Position numbers and translations under genes: made by a program. This document shows, piece after piece, positions 43,404 through 53,775 of a stretch of DNA of 64,000 nt. The stretch lies in the NCBI GenBank assembly GCA_021789595.1, contig JAJYJJ010000002.1:1-64000 (forward strand), in the 5' to 3' direction. The notes beneath the pieces are model-generated. The model searched no databases and was not told where the DNA came from. It was given only the letters and a program-made list of their open reading frames with translations. Positions within the stretch are counted from its first letter, which is position 1, and each line of letters begins with the position of its first letter. Source of the DNA: Nitrospirota bacterium (GTDB lineage: Bacteria > Nitrospirota > Thermodesulfovibrionia > UBA6902 > JAJYJJ01).

Positions 43404-44781
43404 AAAGGTATTGGTCATGGGACTTGCAAGGAGCGGGCTTGGGGCATCAAATATCCTTGCCAAACTTGAGGCAGAGGTCACTGTAACAGACATAAAGCCC
43501 ATTGAGGCTGTAGAAGGGTATGTGAAACGATTACTGCCCTCTGTAAGGCATGTCCTTGGCGGACATCCAGGAGAGTTATTCAGGGAAACGGATATGATTG
43601 TATTAAGCCCTGGCATATCACTTGACAATCCACATCTACAGGATGCGATTAAGCTTGGTATGCCCATAATCAGCGAGCTTGAGCTTGCCTATGGATTAAC
43701 AGATGCCCCGTTTATCGCCATAACAGGCACCAATGGAAAATCTACCACAACAACCCTTGTGGCAGAGATGCTTAAGCTTGATGGCCGCAATATCATCCTT
43801 GGCGGCAATATAGGAAACGCATTAACAGAAGAGATATACATGGCAGTCAACACTCAAAAGACAATCGACTTTATTGTCGCTGAGGTGTCGAGTTTTCAGC
43901 TTGAGACAATAAAGGAATTTCGGCCAAAGATTGCAGCCATCTTAAACATAACACCTGACCATATGGATAGATACCACTATATGGATGCCTACATAAAGGC
44001 AAAGGAAAGGATATTTGAAAATCAGACCTCTGATGACTTTCTTGTGCTTAATGCCGATGACCCGGAGATAAATGAGGTAAGAAGTAAGAAGTTAGAAGTA
44101 AGAAGTGTAAAACCACAAATACTTTTCTTTAGCCGCTTTAAAGAAGTTAAGGGTGTATATTTTAAGAATGGAGTTGTCTATTGCAATATCCCTGACCTTT
44201 CATTTCCCGGTCATCTCCCACTTATAGATGCTGATGATATAAGGATTAAAGGCGTCCATAATCTCGAAAATGCTATGGCGGCATCCCTGATTGCCATTCT
44301 GTGCGGATGCCGCATCAAGGCAATCAGAGATACCCTTGTGGATTTCAAGGGTCTTGAACACCGGCTTGAATTTGTTGATGAGATGGACGGCGTGACTTAC
44401 ATAAATGATTCAAAGGGTACAAATATCGGGGCTGTGATGAAGTCCCTGGAAGGCTTTGAAAGCCCTATCATACTTCTTGCAGGCGGCAGGGACAAGGATG
44501 GTGATTTCTCCCTCCTCAGAGGGCTTGTGGAGAAAAAGGTAAAGACCCTGATCCTTTTTGGCGAGGCAAAGGATAAGATATCAAAGGCCATTGGAGATGC
44601 GACAGATACCATCATGGCGGATACCCTCAAGGATGCAGTTGAGATTGCAAGGAATCAGGCAGAAAGGGGCGATGTTGTATTGCTTTCGCCTGCATGTGCA
44701 AGCTTTGATATGTTCAGCGATTTTGAGGACAGGGGAAGAAAATTCAAGGAGATAGTGAGGGGACAGAGGGTTCGGAGTTGA
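43384..44781 (+). CDS. murD: UDP-MurNAc-L-alanine:D-glutamate ligase MurD
   Basis: This 465-residue Mur ligase adds D-Glu to UDP-MurNAc-L-Ala. The N-terminal Rossmann domain [19 protein letters not shown] (about 6-24), ATP loop ITGTNGKSTTTTLV (about 114-127), AEVSSFQLE, NITPDHMDRY and NDSKGTNIGAV (about 341-351) are present. A heptamer array (44077-44104) inserts EVRSKKLEVRSV after LNADDPEIN, in the central domain and probably in a surface loop. It overlaps dacA by 20 bp; ATG 43384 or 43387. Confidence 0.93.
   Translation: MMEIKGKKVLVMGLARSGLGASNILAKLEAEVTVTDIKPIEAVEGYVKRLLPSVRHVLGGHPGELFRETDMIVLSPGISLDNPHLQDAIKLGMPIISELELAYGLTDAPFIAITGTNGKSTTTTLVAEMLKLDGRNIILGGNIGNALTEEIYMAVNTQKTIDFIVAEVSSFQLETIKEFRPKIAAILNITPDHMDRYHYMDAYIKAKERIFENQTSDDFLVLNADDPEINEVRSKKLEVRSVKPQILFFSRFKEVKGVYFKNGVVYCNIPDLSFPGHLPLIDADDIRIKGVHNLENAMAASLIAILCGCRIKAIRDTLVDFKGLEHRLEFVDEMDGVTYINDSKGTNIGAVMKSLEGFESPIILLAGGRDKDGDFSLLRGLVEKKVKTLILFGEAKDKISKAIGDATDTIMADTLKDAVEIARNQAERGDVVLLSPACASFDMFSDFEDRGRKFKEIVRGQRVRS
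44077..44104 (+). repeat. Heptanucleotide tandem repeat, 4 x GTAAGAA, within murD
   Basis: The units are GTAAGAA, GTAAGAA, GTTAGAA and GTAAGAA. The array is in frame and translated as part of EVRSKKLEVRS. Confidence 0.88.
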
Positions 44782-44819
44782 AGAGGGCACAAGATTTTTT
44801 AAGGCACAAAGAGGAAGGC

Positions 44820-46109
44820 ATGCCATACTATAATGAGCCGGTAATGCGTGAACCGCAGCAGCAGAGCCTTACCTACATGTATCCTCAGAGCGCTGACAGG
44901 GTAATTATAGTAGCAACCCTGTGCCTTATAGGGGTTGGCGTATTGATGGTCTATAGCTCTACAGCAATACTTTCCATGAAGAAGTATGGAACAAGCTTCC
45001 ATTACCTGAAGAATCAAATCCTGACCGCTGCCCTTGGCATAGTAACAATGGTGACCTTCGCAAAGATTAATTACATGCGTATGAGAAGGTTTGCCATCCC
45101 GCTTCTATGCCTTTCATTTATCCTCCTTTTACTCGTGTTTGTCCCCCATATAGGCATATCCGCAGGAGGCGCAAGGAGATGGCTCAGACTATGGCCGTCA
45201 ACCTTTCAGCCGTCCGAACTTGTAAAGATAGCAATGGTTATATTCCTCTCTGATTATATGGCTAAAAGACAGGAGGACATGAAAACACCTGTCAAAGGCC
45301 TTATCATCCCGATTGCTATAATGGGCATCTTCCAGATAGTCCTGCTGAAACAGCCTGACCTGGGCGCCATAATAAGTCTTGGGCTTCTTACCATTTCTCT
45401 GCTCTTCATAGGCGGAGTCAGGCTCAGCCATATTCTGGGGCTTTTGCTTTTATCAGTCCCAATCCTTTACAAATTGATGCTGTCTGTGCCTTACAGAAGG
45501 AGAAGGATAATGGCCTTCCTCGACCCGTGGCAGGACCCGCTCGGCAGCGGCTTTCAGCTTGTACAGTCCTTACTCGCACTGGGCAATGGCGGGCTTACAG
45601 GGGTCGGCCTTGGTCAGAGTAAGGAGAAGCTCTTTTTCCTTCCTGAACCCCATACTGATTTTATATCATCTCTTATAGGTGAAGAGTTAGGATTTATAGG
45701 GATCTCACTTGTCATTCTGCTGTTTATCATAATCTTCATAAGGGGTGTAAGGATTGCATCAAGATTGAAGGAGCCCTTTGGTGCCTATCTATGTTTTGGC
45801 CTCACACTTATGATAGGCATCCAGGGAGTAGTCAATTTCTCGGTTGTTTCCGGGCTTATGCCTACGAAAGGCCTGCCTCTTCCATTTGTAAGCTACGGCG
45901 GTTCTTCTCTTCTTATAAACATGATGGCCGTTGGTCTCTTGCTGAATCTCTCAAAGACAATCCCCCGTGAAGAATGGAAGCCAGAGGTCAACAAGAAAAG
46001 AAGGAGAAGGGTTACGAGAACAGACAGGGCTTCTCAGTTCTCCCTCCCGTTCGGCAACAACTCTCCTACATCGATATTTAGCAAAGGGGGACATGGGGGA
46101 ACTTTATGA
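44820..46109 (+). CDS. ftsW: Peptidoglycan glycosyltransferase FtsW
   Basis: This roughly 429-residue SEDS-family polymerase works with FtsI at the septum and has about ten membrane helices. LMVYSSTAILSMKKYGTSFH (about 40-59), GGARRWLRL, PSELVKIAMVIFL, FQLVQSLLALGNGG, EPHTDFISSLIGEELGFIG and LPFVSYGGSSLLINM are characteristic. I chose ATG 44820 with GAGGAAGG just upstream; the TTG at 44778 overlapping murD has no spaced ribosome-binding site. The last residues SPTSIFSKGGHGGTL look derived from a G-rich dispersed repeat and overlap the murG start. Confidence 0.93.
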   Translation: MPYYNEPVMREPQQQSLTYMYPQSADRVIIVATLCLIGVGVLMVYSSTAILSMKKYGTSFHYLKNQILTAALGIVTMVTFAKINYMRMRRFAIPLLCLSFILLLLVFVPHIGISAGGARRWLRLWPSTFQPSELVKIAMVIFLSDYMAKRQEDMKTPVKGLIIPIAIMGIFQIVLLKQPDLGAIISLGLLTISLLFIGGVRLSHILGLLLLSVPILYKLMLSVPYRRRRIMAFLDPWQDPLGSGFQLVQSLLALGNGGLTGVGLGQSKEKLFFLPEPHTDFISSLIGEELGFIGISLVILLFIIIFIRGVRIASRLKEPFGAYLCFGLTLMIGIQGVVNFSVVSGLMPTKGLPLPFVSYGGSSLLINMMAVGLLLNLSKTIPREEWKPEVNKKRRRRVTRTDRASQFSLPFGNNSPTSIFSKGGHGGTL

Positions 46110-47203
46110 GGATAATGATAGCAGGCGGAGGCACAGGGGGACATATATTCCCTGGTATTGCTATAGCAGAGGAGTTTAAGCTCAGAGAACCAATGGCAGA
46201 TGTATTGTTTGTCGGAACAGAAAAGGGGATAGAATCAAGGCTCGTGCCAAAAGAAGGTTATGCGATAAGGTTTATAAGGTCAGAGGGCATTGTTGGTGTC
46301 GGCTCAATCAAGGGCATCAAGGCAATGTTGAAGGTCCCTCTCTCTCTGAAGGACTCCCACAACATCCTTGAGAGGTTCAGGCCTGATATTGCTATCGGCG
46401 TTGGTGGATATTCCTCAGGGCCTCTTGTCTTAACTGCATTCCTTATGTCCATACCAACCCTGATACACGAACAAAACTCCGTGCCTGGGTTGACCAACAG
46501 GCTGCTGTCAAATGTTGCAAGGGGCATTGCTGTGACATATCTGGACAGCATGGAGTTCTTCCCAAAGGAAAAGACATTCCTTACAGGTAATCCAATAAGA
46601 TCTGGTATTACCAGGGGAGACAGGCAAAGGGCATACAGGATGTTCGGGCTTCACAGTGGGCTCTTTACTGTTTTTGTGTTTGGAGGCAGCAGGGGTGCAC
46701 ACAGTATAAATATGGCTGTGCTTGAGGCATCGGGCTATTTAAGCGACTTAAGGGAAAAACTCCAGTTCCTCCATCAGACAGGTGAAAAGGACTACGAAGA
46801 GGTAAAAGACTTTTATCGCTCAAGGGATATAAAGGGGACCGTATTGCCTTTTATCTTTGAGATGCCTGAGGCATATGCTGTTTCTGATTTAGTCATATCA
46901 AGGGCAGGCGCATCAACACTTGCAGAGATTACTGCATGCGGGAAGGCATCCATATTGATACCATATCCATTTGCCGCAAGAAACCATCAGGAGATAAATG
47001 CAAAGAAACTATGGGACCTTGGGGCAGCACAGCTTATCCTCGACAGAGAGCTTAAAGGGAAAAACCTGTCAGAAATTATAAGGCATCTCTTTGAAAACCC
47101 GGATGCCGTCTCTGACATGGAGAAGGCAAGCAGATCCCTCGGCAGGCCGGATGCAGCACAGAGGATTGTTGATCTGGCAATGGGACTGATAAGGAATAAA
47201 TAA
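46106..47203 (+). CDS. murG: UDP-GlcNAc:lipid I GlcNAc transferase MurG
   Basis: This 365-residue GT28 enzyme makes lipid II on the cytoplasmic face. The N-terminal IAGGGTGGHIFPGIAIAEEF (about 4-23), GVGGYSSGPLVL (about 94-105), IHEQNSVPGLTN, VFGGSRGAHSIN and SRAGASTLAEITACGKASI with PYPFAARNHQ (about 269-305) are classical. It overlaps ftsW by 4 bp (ATGA). Confidence 0.95.
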   Translation: MRIMIAGGGTGGHIFPGIAIAEEFKLREPMADVLFVGTEKGIESRLVPKEGYAIRFIRSEGIVGVGSIKGIKAMLKVPLSLKDSHNILERFRPDIAIGVGGYSSGPLVLTAFLMSIPTLIHEQNSVPGLTNRLLSNVARGIAVTYLDSMEFFPKEKTFLTGNPIRSGITRGDRQRAYRMFGLHSGLFTVFVFGGSRGAHSINMAVLEASGYLSDLREKLQFLHQTGEKDYEEVKDFYRSRDIKGTVLPFIFEMPEAYAVSDLVISRAGASTLAEITACGKASILIPYPFAARNHQEINAKKLWDLGAAQLILDRELKGKNLSEIIRHLFENPDAVSDMEKASRSLGRPDAAQRIVDLAMGLIRNK

Positions 47204-47207
47204 ATGG

Positions 47208-48629
47208 ATGGCAGGCATGTTTAAACGTTATAAGGTAATACACTTTGTTGGCATAGGAGGTATAGGCATGAGCGGCATAGCAGAGGTTCTGAATAATCTC
47301 GGCTATGAGGTAACAGGCTCCGACTTAAAGGAATCAGATACGGTGGCAAGGTTGAGGTCTCTCGGCATAAAGGTGATGATTGGCCATAGACCTGAAAATA
47401 TAGGCAATGCGCATGTGGTTGTAATCTCCTCTGCAGTTGACAGCGGCAATGCAGAGGTAAGTGCTGCAAAGGAAAGGCTTATCCCTGTTATCCCAAGGGC
47501 AGAGATGCTTGCAGAGCTTATGAGGCTTAAATACGGCATTGTTGTTGCAGGCGCACACGGTAAGACAACCACCACATCCCTTATTGCTGCTGTTACTGCC
47601 AGGGCAGGGCTTGACCCAACGGTTGTCATAGGCGGCAAACTAAAGGGGCTCGGCAGCAATGCAAAGCTCGGCCAGGGACAATACATGGTGGCTGAGGCTG
47701 ATGAGAGCGACGGCTCTTTCCTGAAACTTACGCCGACCATCGCAGTTGTCACCAACATAGACAGAGAACACCTGGAGTACTTCAAGAGCCTTGGAGCCAT
47801 TAAGGACGCCTTTGTCTCCTTTATCAACAAGATTCCATTTTATGGGCTTTCAGTCCTGTGTTACGACAATGAGCATGTGAGAGAACTTATCCCGCTTGTC
47901 CGTGGAAGATATATGACCTATGGCCTTACAGGGGGTTCAAAGCTCAGTGCAAGGAATATAAAGCCTCTATCTTCAGGAGGCATAGGCTCTGGTTTTGATG
48001 TCTTTTACGAGGGCAGTTATATGGGATATTTTGAGGTTCCGCTCCCAGGGTTCCACAGCGTTTCAAATAGCCTCGCTGCCATTGGCGTTGCCATTGAACT
48101 TGAGATCGATATGGCCGTCGTGAGAGAGGCGTTACAGTGTTTTGAGGGGATTCAGAGGCGGTTTGAGTTCAAGGGCGAGGCAAAAGGCATAAGGGTCTTT
48201 GATGACTACGGCCATCATCCCACAGAGATAAAGGCAACCCTCAAGGCAGCAAAGTCTGTCTTAAGGAGGGAAGGACAACGGCTGACTGTCCTGTTCCAGC
48301 CTCACCGCTACACAAGGACAAGAGACCTGTTTGATGACTTCCTGTCAGCATTCGATGATGCTGACAGGGTTATTCTGATGGACATATACCCTGCAGGTGA
48401 ACGGCCTATTAATGGCATCAGCTCAAGCAATCTTTATAAAAAGATGAAAGAGACAGGCCAGGTAGATGTCGTTTATAAGAGTGACAGGGATGAGATAATT
48501 ACAGGACTGTCAGATGAGCTAAAGCAGGGTGATGTCTTATTTACAATTGGCGCTGGTGATGTCTGGAAGATGGGCGAGGAGGTCTTAAGGAGGCTGAGTA
48601 TTGACAATAGGAGACAACGCCATGGATGA
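47208..48629 (+). CDS. murC: UDP-MurNAc:L-alanine ligase MurC
   Basis: This 473-residue enzyme catalyses the first Mur ligase step, adding L-Ala to UDP-MurNAc. HFVGIGGIGMSGIAEVL (about 12-28), ATP loop VAGAHGKTTTTSLI (about 112-125), AEADESDGSFL (about 161-171), NIDREHLEYF, DDYGHHPTEI (about 329-338) and FQPHRYTRTR (about 364-373) are all present. ATG 47208 or 47217 (MFKRYKV) could start it. It overlaps murB by 8 bp, using the preferred murB start. Confidence 0.95.
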   Translation: MAGMFKRYKVIHFVGIGGIGMSGIAEVLNNLGYEVTGSDLKESDTVARLRSLGIKVMIGHRPENIGNAHVVVISSAVDSGNAEVSAAKERLIPVIPRAEMLAELMRLKYGIVVAGAHGKTTTTSLIAAVTARAGLDPTVVIGGKLKGLGSNAKLGQGQYMVAEADESDGSFLKLTPTIAVVTNIDREHLEYFKSLGAIKDAFVSFINKIPFYGLSVLCYDNEHVRELIPLVRGRYMTYGLTGGSKLSARNIKPLSSGGIGSGFDVFYEGSYMGYFEVPLPGFHSVSNSLAAIGVAIELEIDMAVVREALQCFEGIQRRFEFKGEAKGIRVFDDYGHHPTEIKATLKAAKSVLRREGQRLTVLFQPHRYTRTRDLFDDFLSAFDDADRVILMDIYPAGERPINGISSSNLYKKMKETGQVDVVYKSDRDEIITGLSDELKQGDVLFTIGAGDVWKMGEEVLRRLSIDNRRQRHG

Positions 48630-49548
48630 AAGAACATGGGAGGAGATATTTACATCAGAATTCTTTGACGGAGAGGTAAGATTTAAAGAGTCTATGAGAG
48701 ATTATACATCCTTAAGGATCGGCGGACCTGCAGATATCATAGCCATGCCAAAAGACCCGATGTCAATGAAGAATATCTTTATTGTGGCAAAGAAAAGGGA
48801 CATACCTGTTTTCCCTATCGGCTCAGGGACAAACCTCCTTGTCATGGACGGCGGTATTGAGGGTATCGTCCTTTCCCTTAAGTTTTTTAAGCGAATTGAT
48901 GTGTTAGAGGATGAAGGTGAAGTGGTTGAACTCTTTGTTGAGGCAGGCAGCCCTTTACAGGGCCTTGTATCATTTGCAAAAGAAAAGGGCTATGCAGGCA
49001 TCGAGGCCCTTGCAGGCATACCTGGCAGCGTTGGCGGAGCGATATTCATGAATGCAGGTGCATTTGGTGTAGAGATGAAGGATGTCATAAAATCTGTGGC
49101 TGTAATGGATAAAAATGGCATGTTGAACAGGCTTGACAGGGATGAGATAGGCTTTTCCTACAGGCAGAGCAGCATACCGCAGGGCTCTGTCATCCTGAGC
49201 GCAAACATAATCCTCAAGAAGGCTGATAAGACATATGTGGAGGAAAAGACAAGGCAGTATATGGATAAAAAAAGGCAGAGCCAGCCCCTTAAAGAACACA
49301 GCGCAGGCTGTGCCTTTAAAAATCCCGCAGGCGATTCTGCAGGAAGGCTTATTGAGTTAGCAGGCTGTAAGGGTATGAGGGTTGGTGATGCAGAGGTCAG
49401 CCATATCCATGCAAATTTCATTGTTAATAAAGGCAATGCCACGGCAAAGGATTTTCTCAAACTAATGGAGATCGTGAGGTCAAGGGTAAAGGATGCATCT
49501 GGAGTTTTGCTTGAACCTGAGATAAGGATTGTAGGGAAAAATGATTAA
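48622..49548 (+). CDS. murB: UDP-N-acetylenolpyruvoylglucosamine reductase MurB
   Basis: This roughly 308-residue FAD enzyme makes UDP-MurNAc from the enolpyruvyl ether. [15 protein letters not shown] (about 23-37), [18 protein letters not shown] (about 63-80), [18 protein letters not shown] (about 132-149), SYRQSSIP and [18 protein letters not shown] (about 228-245) are visible. The proton-donating residue, Ser in E. coli, is Cys here (GCAFKNP), a substitution known in other MurB proteins. ATG 48622 with AGGAG upstream is preferred to TTG 48601. Confidence 0.93.
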   Translation: MDERTWEEIFTSEFFDGEVRFKESMRDYTSLRIGGPADIIAMPKDPMSMKNIFIVAKKRDIPVFPIGSGTNLLVMDGGIEGIVLSLKFFKRIDVLEDEGEVVELFVEAGSPLQGLVSFAKEKGYAGIEALAGIPGSVGGAIFMNAGAFGVEMKDVIKSVAVMDKNGMLNRLDRDEIGFSYRQSSIPQGSVILSANIILKKADKTYVEEKTRQYMDKKRQSQPLKEHSAGCAFKNPAGDSAGRLIELAGCKGMRVGDAEVSHIHANFIVNKGNATAKDFLKLMEIVRSRVKDASGVLLEPEIRIVGKND

Positions 49549-50464
49549 TCTGCTAACAGGACAACATATAGGTGTTCTTATGGGAGGCATATCCTCAGAG
49601 CGGGGTGTTTCACTCAGGAGCGGCAATGCCATATACGAGGCCCTGAAGAATAAGGGTTACGATGTTGTTCCAATAGATGCAGACAGGGATATAGCAGATG
49701 TCCTTAGAAAGGAAACGATTACCCTGGCCTTTCTTGCCCTTCATGGAGGCTTTGGAGAAAACGGTGCCATACAGGGGATGCTTGAGGTCATGGGTATACC
49801 ATATACAGGCTCTGGTATCCTGGCCTCTACCCTTGCCATGGATAAGGCGGCATCAAAGAAGGTATTTATCTACCACGGCATTCCTGTGCCGCCTTTCAGG
49901 ATTGTAACACATGAGAAATTCAGTGCAAAGATAGATGTAGATTTTTCTTTCCCTGTAGTTGTTAAGCCGTCTGCCGAGGGTTCAAGCATTGGTGTAACTA
50001 TCGTCCATAACGCTGATGGCTTAAGGCATGCACTTGATTCTGTCTTTAGATACGGCAATAAGGCCGTTGTTGAGCATTATATAAATGGGAAAGAGGTCCA
50101 TATAGGGATACTCGGCAACAGGGTTTTAGGAGGGGTTGAGGTCAGACCTTCCCTTGAATTCTACAGCTTTGAGGCAAAGTACACTGAGGGCATTACACAA
50201 TACATAATACCTCCTGAGATAGATGACAACACATATCAGAAGGCAAAGGATATTGCCCTTGCTGCCCACAATGCCCTTGGATGTTCTGGCGCAACAAGGG
50301 TTGACCTGATAATAGATGCCATCGGAAACCCATTTGTCCTTGAGATAAATACACTTCCAGGTATGACCACAACGAGTCTTCTGCCAAAGATAGCCAGAAG
50401 CGCAGGTTTAGGTTTTGATGACCTTGTAGAGGAGATATTGAGGCTTGCACTGGAGAGAAGATGA
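49541..50464 (+). CDS. ddl: D-alanine-D-alanine ligase
   Basis: This 307-residue ATP-grasp ligase makes the D-Ala-D-Ala dipeptide used by Mur[17 protein letters not shown] (about 13-28), [32 protein letters not shown] (about 87-102), [13 protein letters not shown] (about 139-151) and [21 protein letters not shown] (about 265-285) match the family, including the ligands E-x-N. Overlaps murB by 8 bp and ftsQ by 4 bp. Confidence 0.94.
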   Translation: MINLLTGQHIGVLMGGISSERGVSLRSGNAIYEALKNKGYDVVPIDADRDIADVLRKETITLAFLALHGGFGENGAIQGMLEVMGIPYTGSGILASTLAMDKAASKKVFIYHGIPVPPFRIVTHEKFSAKIDVDFSFPVVVKPSAEGSSIGVTIVHNADGLRHALDSVFRYGNKAVVEHYINGKEVHIGILGNRVLGGVEVRPSLEFYSFEAKYTEGITQYIIPPEIDDNTYQKAKDIALAAHNALGCSGATRVDLIIDAIGNPFVLEINTLPGMTTTSLLPKIARSAGLGFDDLVEEILRLALERR

Positions 50465-51300
50465 AGCCAATGAATGATAGGACATTAAAAAAACGCTCTG
50501 CCTACTGGCGGGGTGAAAGGAAGTGGATCTTCCTTAGACGCATCCTTTTTGTCGCTGTTATTTTAATCGGGATAGCCGCACTCATCGGCTCATACTCAGT
50601 TCTCAGGGGGGTTTTTCTTATAAAGGATATCTCTATCTCAGGGAATACGAGACTTGCTGCTGATGACCTCAAAAACATTATGGGGATAAAACAAGGTATA
50701 TCATTGCTGGGGATCTCTCTTGGAGATCTGAGGAAAAGGCTCATGAGATCCCCCTGGATTAAGGACGCCTCCCTGAGAAAGGATTTTCCAACAAGGCTGC
50801 AGGTGATGATAAAAGAGGCTGTACCAGAGGCACTTCTTGACTACAACGGCAATCGCTTCATCATAGACAACAATGGCCGCATCCTCGATGAGTTGAAAGG
50901 GGAGAGGACACCATTCCTTCCTGTGCTTTCCAATATGGACCCTGTAAGGGATATTGACACGGTCAAAGAGGCATTAAGGCTTGTAGAGGCCTTAAAGAAA
51001 AAGGACATCCTCTCAAAAGAGAATCTTGTAGAAATAACAGCAACAGGCTCTAACGGCCTTACTATGAATATGGATGGAATAATTGTAAAAATGGGTATTG
51101 GCGGATATGATGAAAAGCTTTCGAGATGGGATGAGCTTAAAAAAGAGATTAAACGGCTTGGGATAAAGATCAACTATATAGACCTCAGGTTTTCAAATCG
51201 GGTGATAGTAAAACCTACAAAGGAAGTAATCGAGGGGAATCCAAACCCTCCCCGAACCTCCTTCGGTAAAGGGATGGCTAGATTTAAAGGTGCGCAATGA
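50461..51300 (+). CDS. ftsQ: Cell division protein FtsQ
   Basis: This 279-residue bitopic protein has a basic cytoplasmic head ([18 protein letters not shown]), one membrane helix ([20 protein letters not shown], about 28-47), a POTRA domain ([20 protein letters not shown], about 52-71; [20 protein letters not shown]) and the FtsQ beta domain ending [17 protein letters not shown]. It recruits FtsL/FtsB in the periplasm. The C-terminal tail [20 protein letters not shown] is low-complexity and may derive from a repeat. Overlaps ddl and ftsA by 4 bp each. Confidence 0.88.
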   Translation: MKPMNDRTLKKRSAYWRGERKWIFLRRILFVAVILIGIAALIGSYSVLRGVFLIKDISISGNTRLAADDLKNIMGIKQGISLLGISLGDLRKRLMRSPWIKDASLRKDFPTRLQVMIKEAVPEALLDYNGNRFIIDNNGRILDELKGERTPFLPVLSNMDPVRDIDTVKEALRLVEALKKKDILSKENLVEITATGSNGLTMNMDGIIVKMGIGGYDEKLSRWDELKKEIKRLGIKINYIDLRFSNRVIVKPTKEVIEGNPNPPRTSFGKGMARFKGAQ

Positions 51301-52520
51301 GGAGATCAAGACTCATAGTAGGCCTTGATGTTGGCACAACAAAGATATGCGCTATTGCCGGTGAAGTGAAGGACAGCAGGGTTGATGTGATTGGCGTTGG
51401 AAGCCACCCATCAAAGGGCCTGAGAAAGGGGATGGTCGTAAATATCGAGGCCACAGTAGATTCGATAAAGGCTGCTGTAAAAGAGGCAGAGCTTATGGCA
51501 GGTATTGAGATAAAGGCGGTGTATGTAGGCATTGCAGGTGGACACATAAAGGGCTTCCACAGTCATGGGGTAATTGCAGTTAAGGAAAGGGAGATAACAG
51601 AGAGCGACATAGAACGGGTCATTGACGCTGCAAAGGCAGTGGCTATCCCTCTTGACAGGGAGATACTTCATGTCATCCCAATGGGTTATATACTTGACGG
51701 TCAGGACGGAATAAGAAATCCCATAGGCATGACAGGGGTAAGACTTGAGACCAATGTCCATGTAGTGACAGGCGCAGTTACATCTGTACAGAACCTCATA
51801 AAGTGCTGCCACATGGCAGGCCTTGAGGTGATTGATATTGTGCTTGAGCCCCTTGCCTCTGGGGAGGCAACCCTGACTCAGGATGAAAAGGACCTCGGTG
51901 TCGGCATTATAGACATCGGTGGTGGCACAACAGATATAGCCCTTTTCCACGATGGAAGCATATGTCACACAGCAGTTCTCGGCATAGGCGGGAATCATTT
52001 CACAAACGATATTGCTGTTGGTTTGAGAACACCGCTACCCGATGCAGAAAAGATAAAGAAGAGATATGGATGCACGATGCTTACAATGATAAACGATGGT
52101 GAAGAAATAGATGTGCATGGCATTGGTGGAAGGCCGTCCAAAACACTGCCAAGAAAATATCTCGTTGAGATAATCCAGCCAAGGGCAGAAGAGCTATTTA
52201 CTCTTATATCAACCGATATTAAACATGCAGTATGTTCTGAGCTTATTGCCTCAGGAATAGTGCTTACAGGCGGCGCTACACTCATGGAGGGCATGAGGGA
52301 AATGGCAGAGGATACCCTTGAGCTTCCAACAAGGATAGGCATGCCAACAAACATAGGAGGCCTTACAGATATTGTGAGCAGCCCCATCTTTTCTACGGGT
52401 GTAGGCCTTGTGCTTTACGGCGCAAGGTTTGAAGGGATAGGCAGAGGTTTCCAGGAGGATAACCTATTTACAGGCATACTGGGCAAGATGAAGGAATGGG
52501 TTAGTGGAATCTTTAAATAA
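51297..52520 (+). CDS. ftsA: Cell division protein FtsA
   Basis: This 407-residue actin-like ATPase tethers FtsZ to the membrane. [19 protein letters not shown] (about 5-23), the 1C domain ([20 protein letters not shown], about 62-81), [20 protein letters not shown] (about 200-219), [12 protein letters not shown] (about 321-332) and the C-terminal amphipathic helix ([12 protein letters not shown]) are all seen. It starts with the ATGA overlap of ftsQ and ends 26 nt before the ftsZ start. Confidence 0.95.
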   Translation: MRRSRLIVGLDVGTTKICAIAGEVKDSRVDVIGVGSHPSKGLRKGMVVNIEATVDSIKAAVKEAELMAGIEIKAVYVGIAGGHIKGFHSHGVIAVKEREITESDIERVIDAAKAVAIPLDREILHVIPMGYILDGQDGIRNPIGMTGVRLETNVHVVTGAVTSVQNLIKCCHMAGLEVIDIVLEPLASGEATLTQDEKDLGVGIIDIGGGTTDIALFHDGSICHTAVLGIGGNHFTNDIAVGLRTPLPDAEKIKKRYGCTMLTMINDGEEIDVHGIGGRPSKTLPRKYLVEIIQPRAEELFTLISTDIKHAVCSELIASGIVLTGGATLMEGMREMAEDTLELPTRIGMPTNIGGLTDIVSSPIFSTGVGLVLYGARFEGIGRGFQEDNLFTGILGKMKEWVSGIFK

Positions 52521-52546
52521 TTCATATAATGAAAGGAGGATGTAGA

Positions 52547-53698
52547 ATGTTTGAGATTGAGGAGTCAAAGGGTCTTACAGCAAGGATTAAGGTTATTGGC
52601 ATTGGAGGTGCAGGAGGCAATGCAGTAAACAACATGATAACCGCAGGTCTGCAGGGTATAGAATTCATTGTTGCCAATACAGACCTCCAGGACCTTGAAC
52701 TCTCGCTCGCACCCCAGAGGGTTCAGATAGGAGCGAATCTCACAAGGGGACTTGGCGCAGGAGCCAACCCTGAGATAGGCAAACAGGCAGCCATGGAGGA
52801 TCGCGATACCCTTTCAGCGGCTATGAACGGTGCTGACATGGTGTTCATAACAGCAGGTATGGGTGGAGGCACAGGCACAGGCGCAGCCCCTGTTGTTGCC
52901 TCCATTGCAAGAGAGCTGGGGCTGCTTACCGTTGCCATTGTCACAAGGCCTTTCATATTTGAAGGCAGAAAAAGAGGGAAGAATGCAGAGGAGGGTATAA
53001 AAGAATTAAAAAACTATGTTGATACGGTGATTACCATACAGAACCAGAGACTCCTCACAATGGTTGACAGGAATACGCCGATGAGGGAGGCATTTGTTGT
53101 AGCGGATGATGTCCTTAGGCAGGCTGTGCAGGGCATATCAGATGTGATATTAACCCCTGGTCTTGTCAATGTGGACTTTGCAGATGTAAAGACTGTGATG
53201 GCATGTATGGGAAAGGCAGTAATGGGTACAGGTATATCCAAGGGAGACAACAGGGCAGTTGAGGCCGCAAAAAAAGCCATCTCAAGCCCACTTCTTGAGG
53301 ATGCAACCATCGAAGGCGCAAGGGGCGTCCTTATAAACATCACAGGCAGCCAATCCCTTTCCCTCTATGAGGTAAATGAAGCATCAAGCCTTATCCAGGA
53401 AACAGCGCATGAGGATGCCACTATAATCTTTGGTGCTGTTATAAATCCTGCGCTCAGGGACGAGGTCATGGTCACTGTTATAGCCACAGGCTTTGATGAG
53501 CCAAAGGAAAGGATAGAGCTTCCAAGCTATAAGAAGTGGAAACCTATGGATGAGCCCATAACCCTGAGGGGCTCAGAAAGGATACTCTCAAAGGAACTTA
53601 TAAGAGATGCTATAGAGTTTGTCCCAGAGGATGACCCGCTTGATATCCCCACCTTCCTCAGGAAGTCCCCATCAAAGGAACCGCAGAAGGTCTTATGA
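52547..53698 (+). CDS. ftsZ: Cell division protein FtsZ
   Basis: This roughly 383-residue tubulin-like GTPase forms the division ring. [17 protein letters not shown] (about 13-29), the tubulin signature [15 protein letters not shown] (about 105-119), [11 protein letters not shown] and the C-terminal peptide DIPTFLRKS for FtsA binding are present. I chose ATG 52547 because AAAGGAGG (52532-52539) lies 7 nt upstream; the ATG at 52529 lies ahead of that ribosome-binding site. It is the last gene of the cluster and is followed by a terminator. Confidence 0.96.
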   Translation: MFEIEESKGLTARIKVIGIGGAGGNAVNNMITAGLQGIEFIVANTDLQDLELSLAPQRVQIGANLTRGLGAGANPEIGKQAAMEDRDTLSAAMNGADMVFITAGMGGGTGTGAAPVVASIARELGLLTVAIVTRPFIFEGRKRGKNAEEGIKELKNYVDTVITIQNQRLLTMVDRNTPMREAFVVADDVLRQAVQGISDVILTPGLVNVDFADVKTVMACMGKAVMGTGISKGDNRAVEAAKKAISSPLLEDATIEGARGVLINITGSQSLSLYEVNEASSLIQETAHEDATIIFGAVINPALRDEVMVTVIATGFDEPKERIELPSYKKWKPMDEPITLRGSERILSKELIRDAIEFVPEDDPLDIPTFLRKSPSKEPQKVL

Positions 53699-53710
53699 CC
53701 CCCCCACTCC

Positions 53711-53747
53711 AAGGGGTGTCCTTAGAAAGGACACCCCTTATTTTTTT
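53711..53747 (+). terminator. Rho-independent terminator of the dcw operon
   Basis: A perfect 13-bp stem AAGGGGTGTCCTT (53711-53723) / AAGGACACCCCTT (53727-53739) with a 3-nt loop AGA is followed by A and seven T. It lies 13 nt after the ftsZ stop. Confidence 0.92.
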
Positions 53748-53748
53748 C

Positions 53749-53775
53749 GGATATATCGGATATAATGGATATTTA
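53749..53775 (+). promoter_or_regulatory. Three 9-bp direct repeats with TATAAT upstream of the SufR-like gene
   Basis: GGATATATC, GGATATAAT and GGATATTTA follow each other without gaps. The middle unit contains TATAAT (53761-53766), a perfect -10. No strong -35 is visible. The repeats could be an operator for the regulator encoded 33 nt downstream. Confidence 0.4.

Noticed and set aside
48601-48622. TTG start for murB with an upstream TTGACA-like sequence
   Set aside because: TTGACA at 48601 has no -10 at proper spacing and the ATG at 48622 has a good AGGAG; the longer start adds only non-conserved residues.
49303-49323. Cys in place of the MurB catalytic serine (GCAFKNP) as a defect
   Set aside because: Cysteine at this position is known in functional MurB proteins of other bacteria, so it is not a sign of inactivation.
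51240-51297. FtsQ C-terminal [16 protein letters not shown] as a certain repeat insertion
   Set aside because: The DNA only loosely resembles the C-rich/G-rich dispersed repeat; similarity is too weak to claim without a genome search.
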